The translations under genes were made by a program, and so were the position numbers. This document shows, in pieces, positions 45,606 through 55,044 of a stretch of 64,000 nucleotides of DNA. This DNA comes from UBA5078 sp964538025. GTDB lineage: Bacteria; Pseudomonadota; Gammaproteobacteria; Pseudomonadales; Pseudohongiellaceae. Position 1 is the first letter of the stretch. The number at the start of each line of letters is the position of its first letter. Where the stretch lies: the NCBI GenBank assembly GCA_964538025.1, contig CAZICZ010000002.1:186001-250000 (forward strand), read 5' to 3'. The notes under the pieces were generated by a model. The model was given only the letters and a program-made list of their open reading frames with translations. It was not told where the DNA came from and searched no databases.

Positions 45606-46559
45606 TCAGGAGGAGATGCCGTATCCCATCAGTCGTTTGTATCGACGGGCCAGCAGCGCATCGGTATCCATGCCATTGAGGCGATCGACCTGCTCGATAA
45701 GCGCAGCCTTGATACTGGCCGACATGGCAGCAACATCCCGGTGCGCGCCGCCAAGAGGCTCTTCAATGGTGCTGTCGACAATGCCCAGCTCCTCGAGGCG
45801 GCGGGAGGTCACTCCCATGGCCTCTGCGGCAGCAGACGCGTACTCCGCTGATTTCCATAGAATCGTGGCGCAGCCTTCCGGGGTAATAACCGTGTAGGTG
45901 GAATATTCAAGCATGTTGATATGGTCAGCTATTCCGATCGCAATTGCGCCGCCGGAGTTTGCCTCTCCGGTCACGGTGGCGATAAGCGGCGTTTTGACAG
46001 TCGACATCATGGCCATATTCTCGGCAATTGCCTCGTTAATCCCGCGCTCTTCCGAGTCGATTCCAGGATAGGCACCCGGGGTATCGATAAAGCTGAGAAC
46101 CGGCAGTTTAAATCGTTCCGCCAGCGCGATGAGACGCCGCGCTTTGCGATAGCCTTCCGGTCGGGGCATGCCGAAATTGTGACGGACTTTTTCTTTGGTT
46201 CCGCGTCCCTTCTGGTGTCCGATGACCATGACGGGTCTGCCATCCAGTCGGGCGACACCGCCCACCAGGGCGAGATCGTCGGCAAACAGTCGATCCCCGT
46301 GAAGTTCATCAAAGTCGGTAAAAATATGACCAATATAATCGAAGGTGTAGGGACGCAGAGGATGACGCGCCACCTGGGAGATCTGCCAGGGGGTCAGGGA
46401 GGAGTAAATTTTCTGCGTCAGTTTTCGGTTTTTTTCCTGTAACTTCTGAATTTCATCGGTGATGTTGAGCTTGTTGTCAGTGCCTACCAGGCGCAGTTCA
46501 TTGATCTTCACTTCCAGATCAGCGATGGGTTGTTCGAAGTCGAGGTAATTCGGATTCAT
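45606..46559 (-). CDS. accA: Acetyl-CoA carboxylase carboxyltransferase subunit alpha
   Basis: The 317-residue subunit moves the carboxyl group from carboxybiotin to acetyl-CoA, with AccD, in the first step of fatty acid synthesis. It has the NYLDFEQPIADLE opening, RPVMVIGHQKGR, PVLSFIDTPGAYPG and the glycine-rich GEANSGGAIAIG. It lies between dnaE and tilS on the same strand. Confidence 0.98.
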   Translation of the reverse strand: MNPNYLDFEQPIADLEVKINELRLVGTDNKLNITDEIQKLQEKNRKLTQKIYSSLTPWQISQVARHPLRPYTFDYIGHIFTDFDELHGDRLFADDLALVGGVARLDGRPVMVIGHQKGRGTKEKVRHNFGMPRPEGYRKARRLIALAERFKLPVLSFIDTPGAYPGIDSEERGINEAIAENMAMMSTVKTPLIATVTGEANSGGAIAIGIADHINMLEYSTYTVITPEGCATILWKSAEYASAAAEAMGVTSRRLEELGIVDSTIEEPLGGAHRDVAAMSASIKAALIEQVDRLNGMDTDALLARRYKRLMGYGISS

Positions 46560-46656
46560 AGCGTAGGTTTATCCCGCAAATGTCATGACTGGCCGGAATG
46601 ATAACAAAAGGCAGTCCCGGATAGCGACAGGCACGTCCTGCAATCCGCGTACACGA

Positions 46657-49600
46657 CTATTGCTGATAACTGAGCTTAACGCGACCACGTCCAAATTCTT
46701 CCTGCAGACGATGCAGTAGCTCCTGAGAAGGCTTCACCTGCCATTGACTGCCTAATTGCAGGCACCCGCGGGAACCACGCCGTTCGTAGAAGACCCGCAC
46801 CGGACAACTGCTCTGCTGGCCCGCCAGTGAAGAAGGTGGACGGGTTTTGCCGTCCCGGTCTGCTTTCTCATCGGGAATCGCACGACCTACTTCGTCTTCC
46901 GCATCACTCGCCCTGTGTGCTTCGAGGATGCGCGTCAGGGAGGCCGCAAAGTCGGGCAACAGGCTGTCCGCCTGCAGATGCAACTCGACAGACCGGGCAA
47001 ACAAGGCACGCGCCTGATCCAGATTAACGATGTGGCGTGCACGCCCGCGCATCGCGCCACTGTAGTCGTCCACACTGACAACACAATCCACCACCAGAAT
47101 GGCATCTTTTTGCAGCAAGTCGCGGAATTGTTCATATTCCTTTCCGAAGACTGACACCTCCAGGCGGGCACTGCGATCATCCAGCACGACAAAGGCGATG
47201 GTATCGCCCCGCTTGCTTTTCATCGTCCGCGTGGAGACGACAAGTCCGGCGACCAATTGACTCTCGCGCTCGGGCTTCAGATTCACCAGACGTTCACGCG
47301 TCATGCGACCAAGCTCGGGCAGGAATTCGTCAATGGGATGACCGCTAAGGTAAAGCCCCAGGGTTTCACGTTCCGCTGCAAGGCGATACTGCTCGCTCCA
47401 AGGACGCACACGCGGCCGATGGGAGGACGTCGCTGGCACCTCTACAGGACTGATATCCCCAAACAGATCCTGCACTCCACTTTCCTGATTGCGGCTGCTT
47501 TGTTCCGCGGCATGCAGCGTGTCGGCCATGTCGGCCCAGAGAATGGCGCGCGCCTGATCCTTGCTCCCGCTCTGCAGACTGTCCAAGGCTCCCGCCTTGA
47601 TCAGCGCTTCCAGCGCCCGCTTGTTCACAGCCCTGGCATCGACGCGACGGCAAAAGTCCAGAAAAGAGGTAAAAGCGCCCCCCGCCTCGCGTGCGGCGAT
47701 AATGCTGGCAACCGGCCCCTCGCCCAAACCCTTGATTGCTCCCAGACCATACACAATCTCACGTCGGGCATTGACCGTGAAATTGAACGCACCAATGTTG
47801 ACATCCGGGACCACCAGCGGGAGTTTCATCTCCCGACACTCTTCGATCAGCGTCACGACCTTGTCCGTATTCTGCATGTCTGCGGACAACACGGCGGCCA
47901 TGAAGTAGGCAGGGTAATGTTCTTTGAGCCACGCCGTCTGATAAGAGACTAGGGCATAGGCAGCCGAGTGGGATTTGTTGAATCCATAGCCTGCAAATTT
48001 TTCCATCAAATCAAAAATGGCGCCGGCCAAGGAAGGGTCAATATTGCGCTGACGCGCCCCCTCCATAAACAGGCCACGCTGCTTGGCCATTTCTTCGGGC
48101 TTTTTCTTTCCCATCGCGCGGCGCAGCATGTCGGCGCCCCCCAGGCTGTAATTCGCCAGCACCTGGGCAATCTGCATGACCTGTTCCTGATAGAGAATGA
48201 CACCGTATGTGTTGGACAACACAGGTTCTAGATCCGGATGCGGATAATCGACGGAGGCGCGTCCATGTTTGCGGTTGATAAAGTCATCCACCATGCCTGA
48301 CTGCAACGGACCGGGACGGAACAGCGCGACAAGCGCGATGATGTCCTCAAAACGGCTGGGAAGCAGGCGCTTGATCAGATCTTTCATTCCGCGGGATTCC
48401 AGCTGGAAAACGGCGGTCGTTTCGCCACGTTGCAACAGCTCGTACACCTTCACGTCATCCAAGGGAATCATGGTGATATCGAGCGGTGCGCCACTGGTTG
48501 CAAACTCCTGCGCGTTAATCATCTTAACTGCCCAGTCAATAATCGTCAGGGTGCGCAGACCGAGAAAGTCGAATTTGACCAATCCGGCCGTCTCGACATC
48601 GTTCTTGTCAAACTGGGTGACAAGGCCCTCGCCATTCTCATCGCAATACAAGGGGGAAAAGTCTGTGAGTTTCGTCGGCGCGATGACGACGCCCCCCGCA
48701 TGCTTGCCGACATTGCGCGTAATGCCTTCCAGCTTGTAGGCCATCTCCATGATTTCCTGCGCATCGTCATCACCGTCTATGAACTCCTGAAGCGCAGGTT
48801 CCTGCTCGAGAGCTCGTGCCAGTGAAATACCTGGTTCGAAGGGAATCAGCTTTGACAACTTGTCCGCTAGGGCATACGACTTTCCCTGCACACGTGCCAC
48901 ATCGCGCACGACCGCTTTGGCTGCCATGGTGCCAAAGGTAATGATCTGTGACACCGCTTCCTTCCCGTACATGTCCGCGACGTGTGCAATCACACGATCG
49001 CGGCCATCCATACAGAAATCAACATCGAAGTCGGGCATGGATACCCGCTCGGGATTCAGAAAACGCTCGAAGAGCAGGTCATAACGCAAAGGATCGAGAT
49101 CGGTAATTCCCAAGGCATACGCCACGATGGACCCCGCGCCAGACCCGCGGCCAGGCCCTACGGGTATGTCGTTATTGCGCGCCCACTGAATAAATTCCAT
49201 GACGATCAGGAAGTAGCCTGGGAATCCCATCTGGTTGATGACATCCAGTTCAAAATCCAATCGCTCGTAATAACGTTTGGCAACGCTGTCATAATCCATC
49301 TGGGCGCGAGTGGCGAGCGGATAGAGCTTCAGGAGGCGCTCATCAAGTCCCTTTCTGCTCACGTCCTTGAAGAACGCTTCCATGGTGGTGTTTTCTGGAA
49401 TCGGATAATTGGGCAGATAAGGCTTGCCCAACTCGAGCTCGAGATTACAGCGCATGGCAATGACGCGGGTGTTCTCGATCGCCGAGGGAATGTCATTGAA
49501 CAGCGCCTCCATCTCCTTGGCAGTGCGCAAGTACTGTTGCTCCGAGTAATGCCGCGCTCGTCGCGGATCATCTAGCGTCCGGCGCTCGTTGATGCACACA

Positions 49601-50244
49601 CGTGCTTCGTGGGCCTCGAAGTCATCCCGCTCAACAAAGCGAACGTCGTTGGTTGCCACCACTGGGCAATCGAATTGTGCCGCCAGATCAACCGCAGCGG
49701 CCAGATAGCGCTCTTCGCCCTCACGCCCACAGCGGTGCAATTCCAGGAAAAAATTGTTGGGAAAGCAGGCCATCCAGTAGTGCAGTGACGCACGCGCCTT
49801 CTCATGATCCTCGTCGAGCAGCGCCCTTCCGACCTCACCGTCCTTGCCCCCGGAAAGTGCAATCAAACCCTCGGCATGCTGCTTTACCCATTCCCGTCGC
49901 ACGGTCACCAAGGTACTGCCAGATTTTTCGGTATACGCGCGGGAAATCAGCTCAGTGAGATTGCGGTACCCCTCACGATCGCGAACAAACAACACCAGCG
50001 GAAATGGTCTTTGAGGGTTTTCGTCGTTTTCCACCAGGACGTCACACCCACACAAGGGTTTTATGCCATGTTCCATCGCACTGCTGTAAAACTTGATCAG
50101 CCCGAACAAATTCGCATGGTCCGTGATGGCGATCGCAGGCATCGCCATGCTGACCGCCTTGCTAACCAAATCATCAATGCGCACAAGACCATCCACGATG
50201 GAGTACTCGGTGTGCACGCGCAAATGTATGAAGCGATCAGTCAT
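46657..50244 (-). CDS. dnaE: DNA polymerase III subunit alpha
   Basis: The 1195-residue replicative polymerase starts with a PHP domain (RVHTEYSIVDGL). The catalytic centre has PDFDVDFCMDGRDR, preceded by GPGRGSGAGS. The tail has helix-hairpin-helix, OB and tau-binding parts. It copies both strands in the holoenzyme. It starts 21 nt after rnhB. Confidence 0.98.
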   Translation of the reverse strand: MTDRFIHLRVHTEYSIVDGLVRIDDLVSKAVSMAMPAIAITDHANLFGLIKFYSSAMEHGIKPLCGCDVLVENDENPQRPFPLVLFVRDREGYRNLTELISRAYTEKSGSTLVTVRREWVKQHAEGLIALSGGKDGEVGRALLDEDHEKARASLHYWMACFPNNFFLELHRCGREGEERYLAAAVDLAAQFDCPVVATNDVRFVERDDFEAHEARVCINERRTLDDPRRARHYSEQQYLRTAKEMEALFNDIPSAIENTRVIAMRCNLELELGKPYLPNYPIPENTTMEAFFKDVSRKGLDERLLKLYPLATRAQMDYDSVAKRYYERLDFELDVINQMGFPGYFLIVMEFIQWARNNDIPVGPGRGSGAGSIVAYALGITDLDPLRYDLLFERFLNPERVSMPDFDVDFCMDGRDRVIAHVADMYGKEAVSQIITFGTMAAKAVVRDVARVQGKSYALADKLSKLIPFEPGISLARALEQEPALQEFIDGDDDAQEIMEMAYKLEGITRNVGKHAGGVVIAPTKLTDFSPLYCDENGEGLVTQFDKNDVETAGLVKFDFLGLRTLTIIDWAVKMINAQEFATSGAPLDITMIPLDDVKVYELLQRGETTAVFQLESRGMKDLIKRLLPSRFEDIIALVALFRPGPLQSGMVDDFINRKHGRASVDYPHPDLEPVLSNTYGVILYQEQVMQIAQVLANYSLGGADMLRRAMGKKKPEEMAKQRGLFMEGARQRNIDPSLAGAIFDLMEKFAGYGFNKSHSAAYALVSYQTAWLKEHYPAYFMAAVLSADMQNTDKVVTLIEECREMKLPLVVPDVNIGAFNFTVNARREIVYGLGAIKGLGEGPVASIIAAREAGGAFTSFLDFCRRVDARAVNKRALEALIKAGALDSLQSGSKDQARAILWADMADTLHAAEQSSRNQESGVQDLFGDISPVEVPATSSHRPRVRPWSEQYRLAAERETLGLYLSGHPIDEFLPELGRMTRERLVNLKPERESQLVAGLVVSTRTMKSKRGDTIAFVVLDDRSARLEVSVFGKEYEQFRDLLQKDAILVVDCVVSVDDYSGAMRGRARHIVNLDQARALFARSVELHLQADSLLPDFAASLTRILEAHRASDAEDEVGRAIPDEKADRDGKTRPPSSLAGQQSSCPVRVFYERRGSRGCLQLGSQWQVKPSQELLHRLQEEFGRGRVKLSYQQ

Positions 50245-50265
50245 GAGATCTCACTGTAATCTGCC

Positions 50266-50874
50266 TTAGGACAGGTCCTGCGATGCCAACGCGCGAACGG
50301 GAGCGTAAGAGCGTCGATGAATAGCACAAGGCCCCAGCGTCGCCAAAGCGGCAAGATGTTCCGCTGTCGGGTAGCCCTTATGCTTCGCAAAACCGTAGCC
50401 TGGATAGTGCTCGTCTAGCCTCTGCATGTCCTGGTCCCGTTGCACTTTGGCGATGATGGATGCGGCAGCAATGCAATCAACTTTGGCGTCACCCTTGACG
50501 ATGGCGGCACTGGAAAAATCCCACTTCGGGCAATACAGCCCGTCGACGAAAATAAAATCAGGACGCTTTATCAATCCGGACACCGCGCGCGACATGGCAA
50601 GCAGACTGGCTTGCAGGATATTGAGCGCGTCGATTTCTGCCGCGCTGGCGCGGGCGAGCGCAAAACACAGCGCATTTTCCCTGATTTCACGATCCAGGCG
50701 TTCGCGTTGTCGCTCCGAGAGTTTTTTGGAATCCCGTAACCCGGCAATCGGTCGCTGCGGATCCAGAATCACCGCGGCCGCAAGCACGTCACCCGCCAGC
50801 GGTCCCCGCCCTACTTCGTCGACACCCGCCACGAGACCTGTCGGAATATCTGGAAAGGCAAACGCTTCCTGCAT
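50266..50874 (-). CDS. rnhB: Ribonuclease HII
   Basis: The 202-residue protein has the RNase HII motif AGVDEVGRGPLAGDV (first catalytic Asp and Glu) and SIIAKVQRD. It removes ribonucleotides from DNA. The ATG at 50874 comes 1 nt after the lpxB stop; a longer frame to 50979 would overlap lpxB and lacks homology. It leads to dnaE. Confidence 0.95.
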   Translation of the reverse strand: MQEAFAFPDIPTGLVAGVDEVGRGPLAGDVLAAAVILDPQRPIAGLRDSKKLSERQRERLDREIRENALCFALARASAAEIDALNILQASLLAMSRAVSGLIKRPDFIFVDGLYCPKWDFSSAAIVKGDAKVDCIAAASIIAKVQRDQDMQRLDEHYPGYGFAKHKGYPTAEHLAALATLGPCAIHRRSYAPVRALASQDLS

Positions 50875-50875
50875 A

Positions 50876-52039
50876 TCACTGTGCCCTGATTCGGAACGCG
50901 GAAGCCACCTCAAGGACGGCTTCTGCCGCTTTTTTGTCAGCCTCACAGCGCAACTGCCGATGAATCTCGCCAAAGCCACGACTCAGGCTTTCCCGTGCAC
51001 TCTCGTCTGTCAGAAGCCGCGCGATCTCTTTGAAAAGATTATCCACTGTCACTTCATACTGAAGGAATTCGGCCACCAGCGGTTTGTTGGCGAGCAGATT
51101 GGGAAGTGACACATAGGGGACTTTCAGCATGCGGGACGCGAGCATATAGGTCAGGGGAGCCAGCGAGTAGGCAACCACCATGGGACGCTTTAACAACATG
51201 GCTTCCAACGTGGCAGTTCCCGACGCCAGCAGCACAATGTCCGCTGCCCGCATGGCATCGTGGGAATGCCCTTCATAGACATGGAATCCCTGTCTGACTC
51301 CCCCTGATTGCAACAGGGCAACAACCTGTTCGAGTCGGCTGGCATTCGCGCAAGGAAGCAGAAACTGCAGGTCGGGAAATTCAAGACGAAGGCGAGCGGC
51401 CGTCTGCATGAACACCGGCCCCAGGCGGGCGATTTCATTTCGCCGGCTTCCTGGCATTAATGCAATGTAGCGACCTCGCGTGGGCAATCCCAACAGATCC
51501 CGCGCCCGGTGCTTTTCGATTTCACCGCCCTCATCCAGGCCAATGGCATCCGCGAGGGGGTGCCCGATATAGCGCACGGGGACGTGGTGCTTTTCATAAA
51601 AGGGCCTTTCAAAGGGGAAGAGCGCCAGCACGAGATCGGTGGCCGTTGCAATTTTATGGATACGTTTTTGGCCCCACGCCCAGACACTCGGGCTGACGTA
51701 ATGCACGGTAGGGATTCGGTGGTCGTGCAGTACTTGCTCAACGCGAAGATTGAATCCGGGGGAGTCAATGCCCACAAACACATCGGGTGGATTGGCGATA
51801 AAACGGGTTTCTAGATCCTTCTTGATACGCAGCAGTTCAGGCAAGCGGGCGAGCGGTTCAACAAACCCCATGACCGAAAGACGCTCCATGGTGGCAAAGG
51901 ACTCGAAACCCTCCGCCACCATTTTAGGGCCGCCAATGCCTTCGAAGACCACATCCGGTTGTAATCGGCGGATAGCCCGCATCAAGCCTTCGCCAAGAAT
52001 ATCGCCGGAGGCCTCGCCTGCAATCATGCCAATTCGCAC
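50876..52039 (-). CDS. lpxB: Lipid-A-disaccharide synthase
   Basis: The 387-residue enzyme joins UDP-diacylglucosamine and lipid X to the lipid A disaccharide. It shows the MRIGMIAGEASGDILG opening, PSVWAWGQKRI and GTATLEAMLL. The start is 60 nt after lpxA; the stop is 1 nt before rnhB. Confidence 0.97.
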   Translation of the reverse strand: MRIGMIAGEASGDILGEGLMRAIRRLQPDVVFEGIGGPKMVAEGFESFATMERLSVMGFVEPLARLPELLRIKKDLETRFIANPPDVFVGIDSPGFNLRVEQVLHDHRIPTVHYVSPSVWAWGQKRIHKIATATDLVLALFPFERPFYEKHHVPVRYIGHPLADAIGLDEGGEIEKHRARDLLGLPTRGRYIALMPGSRRNEIARLGPVFMQTAARLRLEFPDLQFLLPCANASRLEQVVALLQSGGVRQGFHVYEGHSHDAMRAADIVLLASGTATLEAMLLKRPMVVAYSLAPLTYMLASRMLKVPYVSLPNLLANKPLVAEFLQYEVTVDNLFKEIARLLTDESARESLSRGFGEIHRQLRCEADKKAAEAVLEVASAFRIRAQ

Positions 52040-52099
52040 ACCAAGCTCCGCCTTCTTTGCTCGACTGGTCAGCGGGAGAAATACACTCCCGCACCATTT

Positions 52100-52876
52100 T
52101 TACCGTTGAATGCCTCGGGTCGAGGCGAGAATGGAATCTACAAACACTTTGATTTCGGCATAGGAGTCAGCCATCGGCTGGAGGGCTTCCAGAGCTTCCT
52201 TCAGCGTAAAGCCTTTCATGTACACAATCTTGTAGGCTTTGCGGATTCGCAGAATGGCATCCTTGTCAATACCTCGACGTTCCAGACCAATCGCATTGAT
52301 GCTCCTGGCCTCCGGGGGTGTCCCGCTGACAATCACATATGCCGGCACGTCATTGCTGATGTGGGTCATGCCCCCCACCATCGCATGCGCACCAATTTTC
52401 AGAAACTGGTTGACCCCGGCGTATCCGCCCAGCACCGCCCAGTCCCCGACCTCCACATGCCCGGAAATGCCCACGTTGTTGGCAAAAATACAATGACTTC
52501 CGACCATGCAATCATGCGCCACATGCACGTAGGGCATCAGCAGATTGTGATCGCCGATACGGGTAATTCCCCCGCCAAACCCTGTGCCTCTGTGCAGTGT
52601 TGCCCCTTCACGAATGGTATTATGTGACCCGATTTCCAGCCAGGTCTCTTCCCCTTCGAATTTCTTGTCGGCGGGATCTTCGCCAACGGAAGCGAACTGG
52701 TAAATTTTGTTGTTGGCACCAATGCGGGTATTAGACCGCACGATCACATGGGACCCAACCTCAGTCCCCGCACCAATTTCCACACCCGGCCCAATGATGC
52801 TCCACGGCCCGACGCTAACGTCGGGTGCCAGTTTTGCGCGGGGATCAATGATGGCTCTCGGATCAATCAATTTCAT
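52100..52876 (-). CDS. lpxA: UDP-GlcNAc O-acyltransferase
   Basis: The 258-residue left-handed beta helix has repeated hexapeptides (for example IGPGVEIGAGTEVG) and the catalytic His in HVAHDCMVG. It starts lipid A synthesis by acylating UDP-GlcNAc. Its start overlaps the end of fabZ by 14 nt. Confidence 0.98.
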   Translation of the reverse strand: MKLIDPRAIIDPRAKLAPDVSVGPWSIIGPGVEIGAGTEVGSHVIVRSNTRIGANNKIYQFASVGEDPADKKFEGEETWLEIGSHNTIREGATLHRGTGFGGGITRIGDHNLLMPYVHVAHDCMVGSHCIFANNVGISGHVEVGDWAVLGGYAGVNQFLKIGAHAMVGGMTHISNDVPAYVIVSGTPPEARSINAIGLERRGIDKDAILRIRKAYKIVYMKGFTLKEALEALQPMADSYAEIKVFVDSILASTRGIQR

Positions 52877-53309
52877 TTTTCCTTTCAGCGCACATGATGA
52901 TGGCAGTGCCTACCAGTTCTTCGCCCACAAAAGCCTGACAGAGAAACTTGTAGATTCCACGCTTGCTGGTAATGATAGTTGCTTTGAGAATCAACTGATC
53001 ACCGGGCACGACCGGACGCTTCAAGCGAACCTCGTCAGCGCCCACGAAATAATAAAGATAACCGTCTTTTGGTTTTTTCTCCTGGCTTTTGAAACCGAGC
53101 ACGCCGGCTGCCTGGGCAAGGGCTTCGATGATCAGCACACCAGGCATAATGGGTTGACCCGGGAAATGGCCTTCAAAGAATTGCTCGTTCACCGTGACGT
53201 TTTTATACGCGGTGATGGATTTCCCCAGCTCCAGCTCAACGACTCTGTCTACCAACAGAAACGGGTAGCGCTGTGGCAAATATTCTTTGATCTCTTCGAT
53301 GTTCATCAT
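52863..53309 (-). CDS. fabZ: 3-hydroxyacyl-ACP dehydratase FabZ
   Basis: The 148-residue hotdog-fold enzyme dehydrates 3-hydroxyacyl-ACP in fatty acid elongation. It has YPFLLVDRV and the active-site stretch EGHFPGQPIMPGVLIIEALA. It shares its substrate pool with LpxA and LpxD, which explains the clustering. Confidence 0.97.
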   Translation of the reverse strand: MMNIEEIKEYLPQRYPFLLVDRVVELELGKSITAYKNVTVNEQFFEGHFPGQPIMPGVLIIEALAQAAGVLGFKSQEKKPKDGYLYYFVGADEVRLKRPVVPGDQLILKATIITSKRGIYKFLCQAFVGEELVGTAIIMCAERKNEID

Positions 53310-53376
53310 CTCGTTATTCCTGGCTCTGGTGTCCCTATTTTTCTCTGATGCTGCAGATCAGTACACGCGGATAGGA

Positions 53377-54426
53377 CTATTTCCCCGTTGTGATTTTTTC
53401 CAGTTCCCGCAGTCGCTTCGCCATGTCGTCAAGTTGGCGAAAACGAACAATATTACGCTTCCACTCTTTGGACTCAAGCAGCCCGGTACCCGATGAGTAT
53501 ATACCTGCCTCGGGAATGGACTGGCTAACCAGGGACATTGCGCTGATCATGACTTTGTCAGCTATGTGCAGATGCCCAATGATGCCCACGCCGCCACCGA
53601 TAGTGCAGTAGCGACCAATCGACGTACTTCCTGCAATGGCGCTACAGCCGCAAATAATCGTGTGCTCACCAATGATGCAGTTGTGGGCTATCTGCACATG
53701 GTTATCAATTTTTACACCTTGTTCAATAATCGTATCGTCCAAGGCACCTCGATCTACTGTAGAGCCCGCTCCAATTTCGACATCGTCTCCAATCCTGACG
53801 CCTCCCAGCTGGGCAATTTTGATGGACCTTCGTCCATCAAACGCAAATCCGAATCCATCGGCTCCAATCACGACTGCCGAATGCAAAACCACCCGATCAC
53901 CCAGATGAACACGGTGATAAAGACTGACATTGGCATAGAGGTGGCAATCTGTTCCAATCCGCGTGTCATCACCGACAGTCACGTTGGCTGCTATGCGAGT
54001 ACCTTTGCCAATTCGAACATTCTTGCCTAGTACACAATAGGGGCCAATTGACACATCTGCTTCGATAATCGCCGTGGGATCTATTATCGCCGTCGCGTGA
54101 ATGCCCTCATCAGAGGTCGCATCGCATTCAAATAACTGCGAGGCTTTAGCATAGGTGACGTAGGGAGCTGACGAAATCAATTGGGCACTGGGACATTGCG
54201 CTGCGAACGCCGCATCAAGAATGACGGCGGTCGCTTTCGTTGTTGCCAACTGGTGCGCATAACGAGGGTTACTGAGGAAACTTAATTGTCCGGCCCCTGC
54301 GCCTTTCAAAGTCGCCAGTCCGTTGACCTCAAGGGAGGGATTCCCCCTTAATTCGACATCAAGCAAGCGGGACAATTCACCCAGCGTGTAGATGTTAGGC
54401 CCGCTCACCTGGTGAAACCCGGTCAC
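53377..54426 (-). CDS. lpxD: UDP-3-O-(3-hydroxyacyl)glucosamine N-acyltransferase
   Basis: The 349-residue protein has an N-terminal uridine-binding domain, a beta helix of hexapeptides, the catalytic-type IDNHVQIAHNC, and a C-terminal helix. It adds the second acyl chain in lipid A synthesis. It starts 7 nt after the skp stop. The first ATG gives MTGFHQVSGPNIYTLGEL; the extra residues before IYTLGEL are slightly longer than usual. Confidence 0.96.
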   Translation of the reverse strand: MTGFHQVSGPNIYTLGELSRLLDVELRGNPSLEVNGLATLKGAGAGQLSFLSNPRYAHQLATTKATAVILDAAFAAQCPSAQLISSAPYVTYAKASQLFECDATSDEGIHATAIIDPTAIIEADVSIGPYCVLGKNVRIGKGTRIAANVTVGDDTRIGTDCHLYANVSLYHRVHLGDRVVLHSAVVIGADGFGFAFDGRRSIKIAQLGGVRIGDDVEIGAGSTVDRGALDDTIIEQGVKIDNHVQIAHNCIIGEHTIICGCSAIAGSTSIGRYCTIGGGVGIIGHLHIADKVMISAMSLVSQSIPEAGIYSSGTGLLESKEWKRNIVRFRQLDDMAKRLRELEKITTGK

Positions 54427-54433
54427 TTCACGA

Positions 54434-54946
54434 CTACTGGTTCAATTCATTGAGCTTGGCGGTAACTTTTCCAGTAATGTCATAGACATTATCAAAGAAC
54501 GCCACGCTGTCAGCATTGAGCACCAGAGTATAGCCACCTTCCTGGACGACAGCCTGTATGGCGCTTCCTAAATTCTGACGCATACTGTCGATGAATGACT
54601 GGTTGCGCTCTTGCAGTGCCGCTTGTACGCGCTCGGAAATCATCTGCAATTGCACTTGTTTCTCTTGCGCGTCAGAACTGATTTTACGCTTCTCTGATTC
54701 GCTCATGATGGACTCGTCACGCTGCGCGCGCTCTACCAATTCACGCAGCTCCGCGTTCAGGCGCTCGGCTCGCTCCTGGTCATCGCGAAACTCTTCCTGA
54801 ATGACGGCTTGCAGTTCCTGTGCTGCCTGAGAATTGAAGAGCGCTTGCTCCAGATTAACAACGCCAACAACGGGTTGTTGTGCGAAGGTCGCACCGGAAG
54901 CCAACATACAACCCGCAATCACCAATATTTTTGCAATCGTTTTCAC
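54434..54946 (-). CDS. skp: Periplasmic chaperone Skp (OmpH family)
   Basis: The 170-residue protein starts at a GTG (54946) with GGAGAG six nt before it. A signal peptide (KILVIAGCMLASGATFA) and a coiled-coil body follow (about 45-130), as in Skp/OmpH. It carries unfolded outer-membrane proteins across the periplasm to BamA, encoded just upstream. An in-frame longer start at 55018 would spoil the signal peptide. Confidence 0.92.
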   Translation of the reverse strand: MKTIAKILVIAGCMLASGATFAQQPVVGVVNLEQALFNSQAAQELQAVIQEEFRDDQERAERLNAELRELVERAQRDESIMSESEKRKISSDAQEKQVQLQMISERVQAALQERNQSFIDSMRQNLGSAIQAVVQEGGYTLVLNADSVAFFDNVYDITGKVTAKLNELNQ

Positions 54947-55044
54947 AATCCACTCTCCACTTGAGTCAGTTCGCAGTGCGTTCACACGGCTTTGTTCTTT
55001 AACAATTTGTAAAACCAAACCATCAGGCTAAATGCGCACCCGTC